A stretch of 64,000 nt of DNA. Origin: Lagopus muta (Eukaryota; Chordata; Aves; Galliformes; Phasianidae). The stretch is from positions 9,699,001 through 9,763,000 of the forward strand of contig NC_064437.1 of the NCBI RefSeq assembly GCF_023343835.1. Direction: 5' to 3'. The notes under the pieces were generated by a model. The model was not told the DNA's origin, did not search any database, and worked only from the letters and a program-made list of their open reading frames with translations. Position 1 is the first letter of the stretch, and every line of letters starts with the position of its first letter. A program made the position numbers and the translations under genes. Of the stretch, positions 61,001 to 64,000 are shown one piece after another.

Positions 61001-64000
61001 TCCTGGTTAAAAGGGCAATGGCAGCATAGCCATCCTTAGTGCTACAAATGTTAGCCTTCCTGGAAGCAAAATGCATCTCAGCGTGGCTTCTCTCAGGATC
61101 AAAATCCCATATACAAGAACAAGCTAGATATTACAAGTGACACGGGCACGAATGCTTCAATTATTAGTATTTGTATGATTTTTCCTATAAACATGGCTTT
61201 TAAGCCCATTTTTTTTTGTATAGAAAGAGAAGTTAAAATAACACAAGCCATCCTCAGCTCTACATAGCAGCCTGCAAAGTGCGTTTCTTCCTCCTGCCCT
61301 GAGAAGCAGAGTGCGCTGCTTGGCAAGAAGAAATAAGGAGAACAAGGTACAAAAGAAGGGTTTCCCAGTTACCTTCCTGGGGCTCCCACCAGCACCAAGC
61401 CAGGTAAGAATCATTTTGTGTTCCTTCCAAATGAGTCAGTGGGGCATTGCTGTGTCCTTGCAGCTCCTTGGAGGGCACGCACAGTCACCAAAGGCTCCAC
61501 TTTCTCCCAGTATTAAATAATGAACACATCACTGGGGCACGCAATCTATGACAGTTTTCCACAGCTAAAGTTTCTGTTTATTATACTTCTTCTCTTGTCA
61601 TGGAGAATTTAGGTTACTGGGGACCGAGGGAGGTTATTTAACCCATTTGTCTATCAACCACTGTGCACGCACTTTTACTATACAAACAGAGCCATAGGAC
61701 TCTGCACATTTTCCTCCCATCTACAGGAGGAGTTGACCACATTTATCTAAGAATCCTGAGTTATCATGACATATTCTATCAGCTTTTCTGTATAACAGCA
61801 TAAGATTCAAAAGCAACTCAGGACTGCACGGTTTCTCTGAACTAAAGTACATCTTGACTTCAGGTTGACCCTGAAATTTTCAGACATTTGGAAAAACTAA
61901 AAGTAAATAGTTAGAAATTAGGCGGGCAGTGACCACACAGTGAGAGCCAGCCTAAGTCTGAATTCTATCATTTTTATCTGTTATTTATGTGGAAGAGTGG
62001 AAACCTTCACTGTAAATGTCAACAACACTTAGCACTGTTGTTTCTAATGCATAAGCCTCCTGCTAGTATCATTTAAAAAACCTGAGACCTTTCACTCTAC
62101 AGAGTTTACTGTGGCCATCTCACAGGGCCTACTTTCTGCCTGCCCTAAAAGCAAGGACGCTGGACTGCTCTCAAATGGCCAAAAGAAGGGGCTGTAATGT
62201 TTCACAATTACCATGCCAGACACCTTCCTGTAAAATCAGCAAGTCTCCATACCCTTATTGCCACCAATAAGAACCCGAAGGGCATGGATTAGGGTCACGG
62301 AACAGCACGGATGGGAGATGGAGGAATGCTTTACAGAAGGATTTGCCATCCTGGCACCCATCATGAGGCCACAGACTCGGGTCCCACCACAAACTCCGTC
62401 CCAGGAACACCCCATCCAGAACACGATTTGCATTTTAGAGAATCTGGGAACACCACAGGAATCAAAGAGAGTGAAATTCCTTGCAGCCATTCGTTCTATT
62501 GATCGGCTAACTTGGTGATGTCCGTGCAAGAGAAAGCAGCAAAGGCTCCAGAACTTTGAAGCACATTGCTAACACGTGAACTGGCTCTGCAACACAGTTA
62601 GCTACAAACTGCAGGAATCTGTTCCTCAGATCAGCTTTTGTATGTAAACACAAGGCAGTGTTTTCTTAAGGTTATAGCTGTGCCAGATTTAGGTGGTTTG
62701 CTTGACATGGACCTTAACAATAGAACTTAAAACCACCCCTGCTTCCAATGTCACAATGCTTCCATTGATGATTTTTAATCATAGTAGAAGACACGTATTT
62801 AGTGTTGTATAGATACAAAATACAAAACAAAAGACAGAAAAAAAGCCTCCCTAACAATTTTAGGAAATCCTGGCATGTGGTAAATGTAAGCTCCAGAAAG
62901 CCCTTAAGGTCTTTTTTTATAACAAGATATAAATAAAATACATAACATTTGGACTCTTTGATTTACATCGTAGTTTTAGAGCCTTCAGGGATTTTTTTTT
63001 TTTTCCAAGCTTTTCTTCACAACCAAAAGTTTGTTTTTTTCAGAGTACAAGCTTAGTTCCCAACATAATCCCACGGCTCGGAAAGTTGGAACGTTAATTT
63101 AAAGAACAATTATGCCAGAAAATGGGCAACATTTTGCAATAGCCGCGCGTTAACCATTTTGAGCCATATTCAACTCTGACGTCTGGGTAGCAAGAAAGTC
63201 TGCACAAACAGCCTCTGATCCATACCAAATGAAAGTGAACCTTGAAGGATTCATTAAGTGCTGTCAAAAAGATACGAGGAAAAACAGAGATAGGTGTAGA
63301 AGTGGACTGTTCTTCCTTTCATTGCTGCATTGTTGATGCCACTTCTCAGGTGGACAAGCAACATCTTCAAGGCCAAAAACCTCCACAACAACTACTACAG
63401 CAATTTCTAATTTTCCCAAGCCTTGCAGAGGCATTACAATACAGCACTTAAAACAACCAGAGAGCACCTGCTCTTCCCTCTAAGAGGTAAAAGACAGAGA
63501 TAACGTCCACTTCTCAACTGTACTTCAATAATGCTGAGAAGAACTTTACTTTGGAATCACCCAATTAACTGCAAACATGGGGCTCAAGGACCTCCTCAAG
63601 CGCCTTTTGCTTGTCAGTGGTTTGGAGAAGAGCTATTCCCTAAGCACATTCAACAACAAAGTACCCATTTTTTAATTGAAATAAGGGAGTTCACCAGAGG
63701 GTTATACTTTCCTCAAGAGACCTCAAGAGTGAAGGTTGATTTAACCTCAAAACCCTCAGGATTTCTTCCCTTTGCAGGCTTTATTCAGTAACAAAAAGAT
63801 GGCCCTCTACCTCTTCTGAAACTTGAACATTCCTCCCGTCCCCACAACATCCCGTTTAATTTCTTGAGGCTACATAATCAGCTAGATTCCCTGGGGAAGC
63901 AGCAACATTTTTGCAGATACATTCTCATGTGATAATGGCAACGATTACCAATATTGGCCAAGTGTAAAATTCTAGTGGGAAACAGTTCAGAATTCTGCTT
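58027..64000 (-). other. ST3GAL3 intron (partial, runs off right edge)
   Basis: The exon that should precede 58026 (coding the FVPPFGIKG region) is not found here, so the intron extends past the window. Contents: a CR1 fragment (60565-60990), a T-rich run at 62990-63005, and a 56-codon open frame that runs into a strong donor (60171-60341, listed under findings). Confidence 0.65.
60565..60990 (-). mobile_element. CR1 LINE 3' fragment (longest clear copy)
   Basis: AGAACCATAGGATCGTTTG, then TTGGAAGGGACCTCTAAGG, GTCATCTAGTCCCATTCCCC, CACCTCTCTGGGCAACCTG, CCCTTGTCCCTTCACAGCAG and CTTCTCAAGGCTGAACAGCC. This is the antisense order of the CR1 3' about 400 bp. Confidence 0.9.

Noticed and set aside
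58027-64000. The upstream ST3GAL3 exon coding FVPPFGIKG
   Set aside because: Searched for by eye on the minus strand and not found. It is assumed to lie outside the window.
1-64000. CRISPR arrays, operons, tRNA/rRNA genes, intact retroviruses
   Set aside because: None seen. The sequence is vertebrate nuclear DNA, and the only mobile elements recognised are CR1-type LINE fragments.

Overview
The window is vertebrate nuclear DNA, almost certainly from a bird, and a galliform is plausible. It has large spliced genes with GT-AG introns, many 3' ends of CR1 LINEs (the dominant avian retroposon), and a sharp shift from a GC-rich, CpG-dense left part (about 1-11 kb) to an AT-richer right part. Species cannot be fixed from sequence reading alone.

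Three genes are recognised, all on the minus strand, in the order known from the human 1p34 neighbourhood (ST3GAL3 - ARTN - IPO13). From right to left, which is the direction of transcription: (1) ST3GAL3, a Golgi beta-galactoside alpha-2,3-sialyltransferase. Six coding exons between 58,026 and 12,939 encode the C-terminal two thirds of the enzyme, with all four sialylmotifs. The cytoplasmic/membrane/stem exons lie beyond 64,000. (2) ARTN (artemin, a GDNF-family neurotrophic ligand), complete. Three coding exons at 4,552-3,620 give a 226-residue prepro-protein with all seven cystine-knot cysteines. A CpG island at about 5.6-8.2 kb probably carries its promoter and may hold an alternative first coding exon. 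(3) IPO13 (importin-13), first coding exon only (2,762-2,691). The rest of the gene runs off the left edge.

The right-hand 51 kb is mainly ST3GAL3 intron. It contains at least ten CR1 fragments in both orientations, one long, very old CR1-type LINE remnant at about 16.4-17.1 kb, and several homopurine or poly(A)/poly(T) tracts. The left side is compact: the ARTN poly(A) signal lies about 200 bp from the IPO13 start codon, so one gene ends essentially inside the next gene's promoter.

I found no CRISPR array, operon, tRNA, rRNA, intact virus or unknown multi-gene system. The most interesting observations are regulatory and structural: two candidate first coding exons for ARTN that both splice in frame to the same signal-peptide exon, an AU-rich destabilising element and a U-rich/A-rich inverted repeat in the ARTN 3' UTR, a ZNF143-like site in the IPO13 promoter, and the near-zero spacing of ARTN and IPO13.
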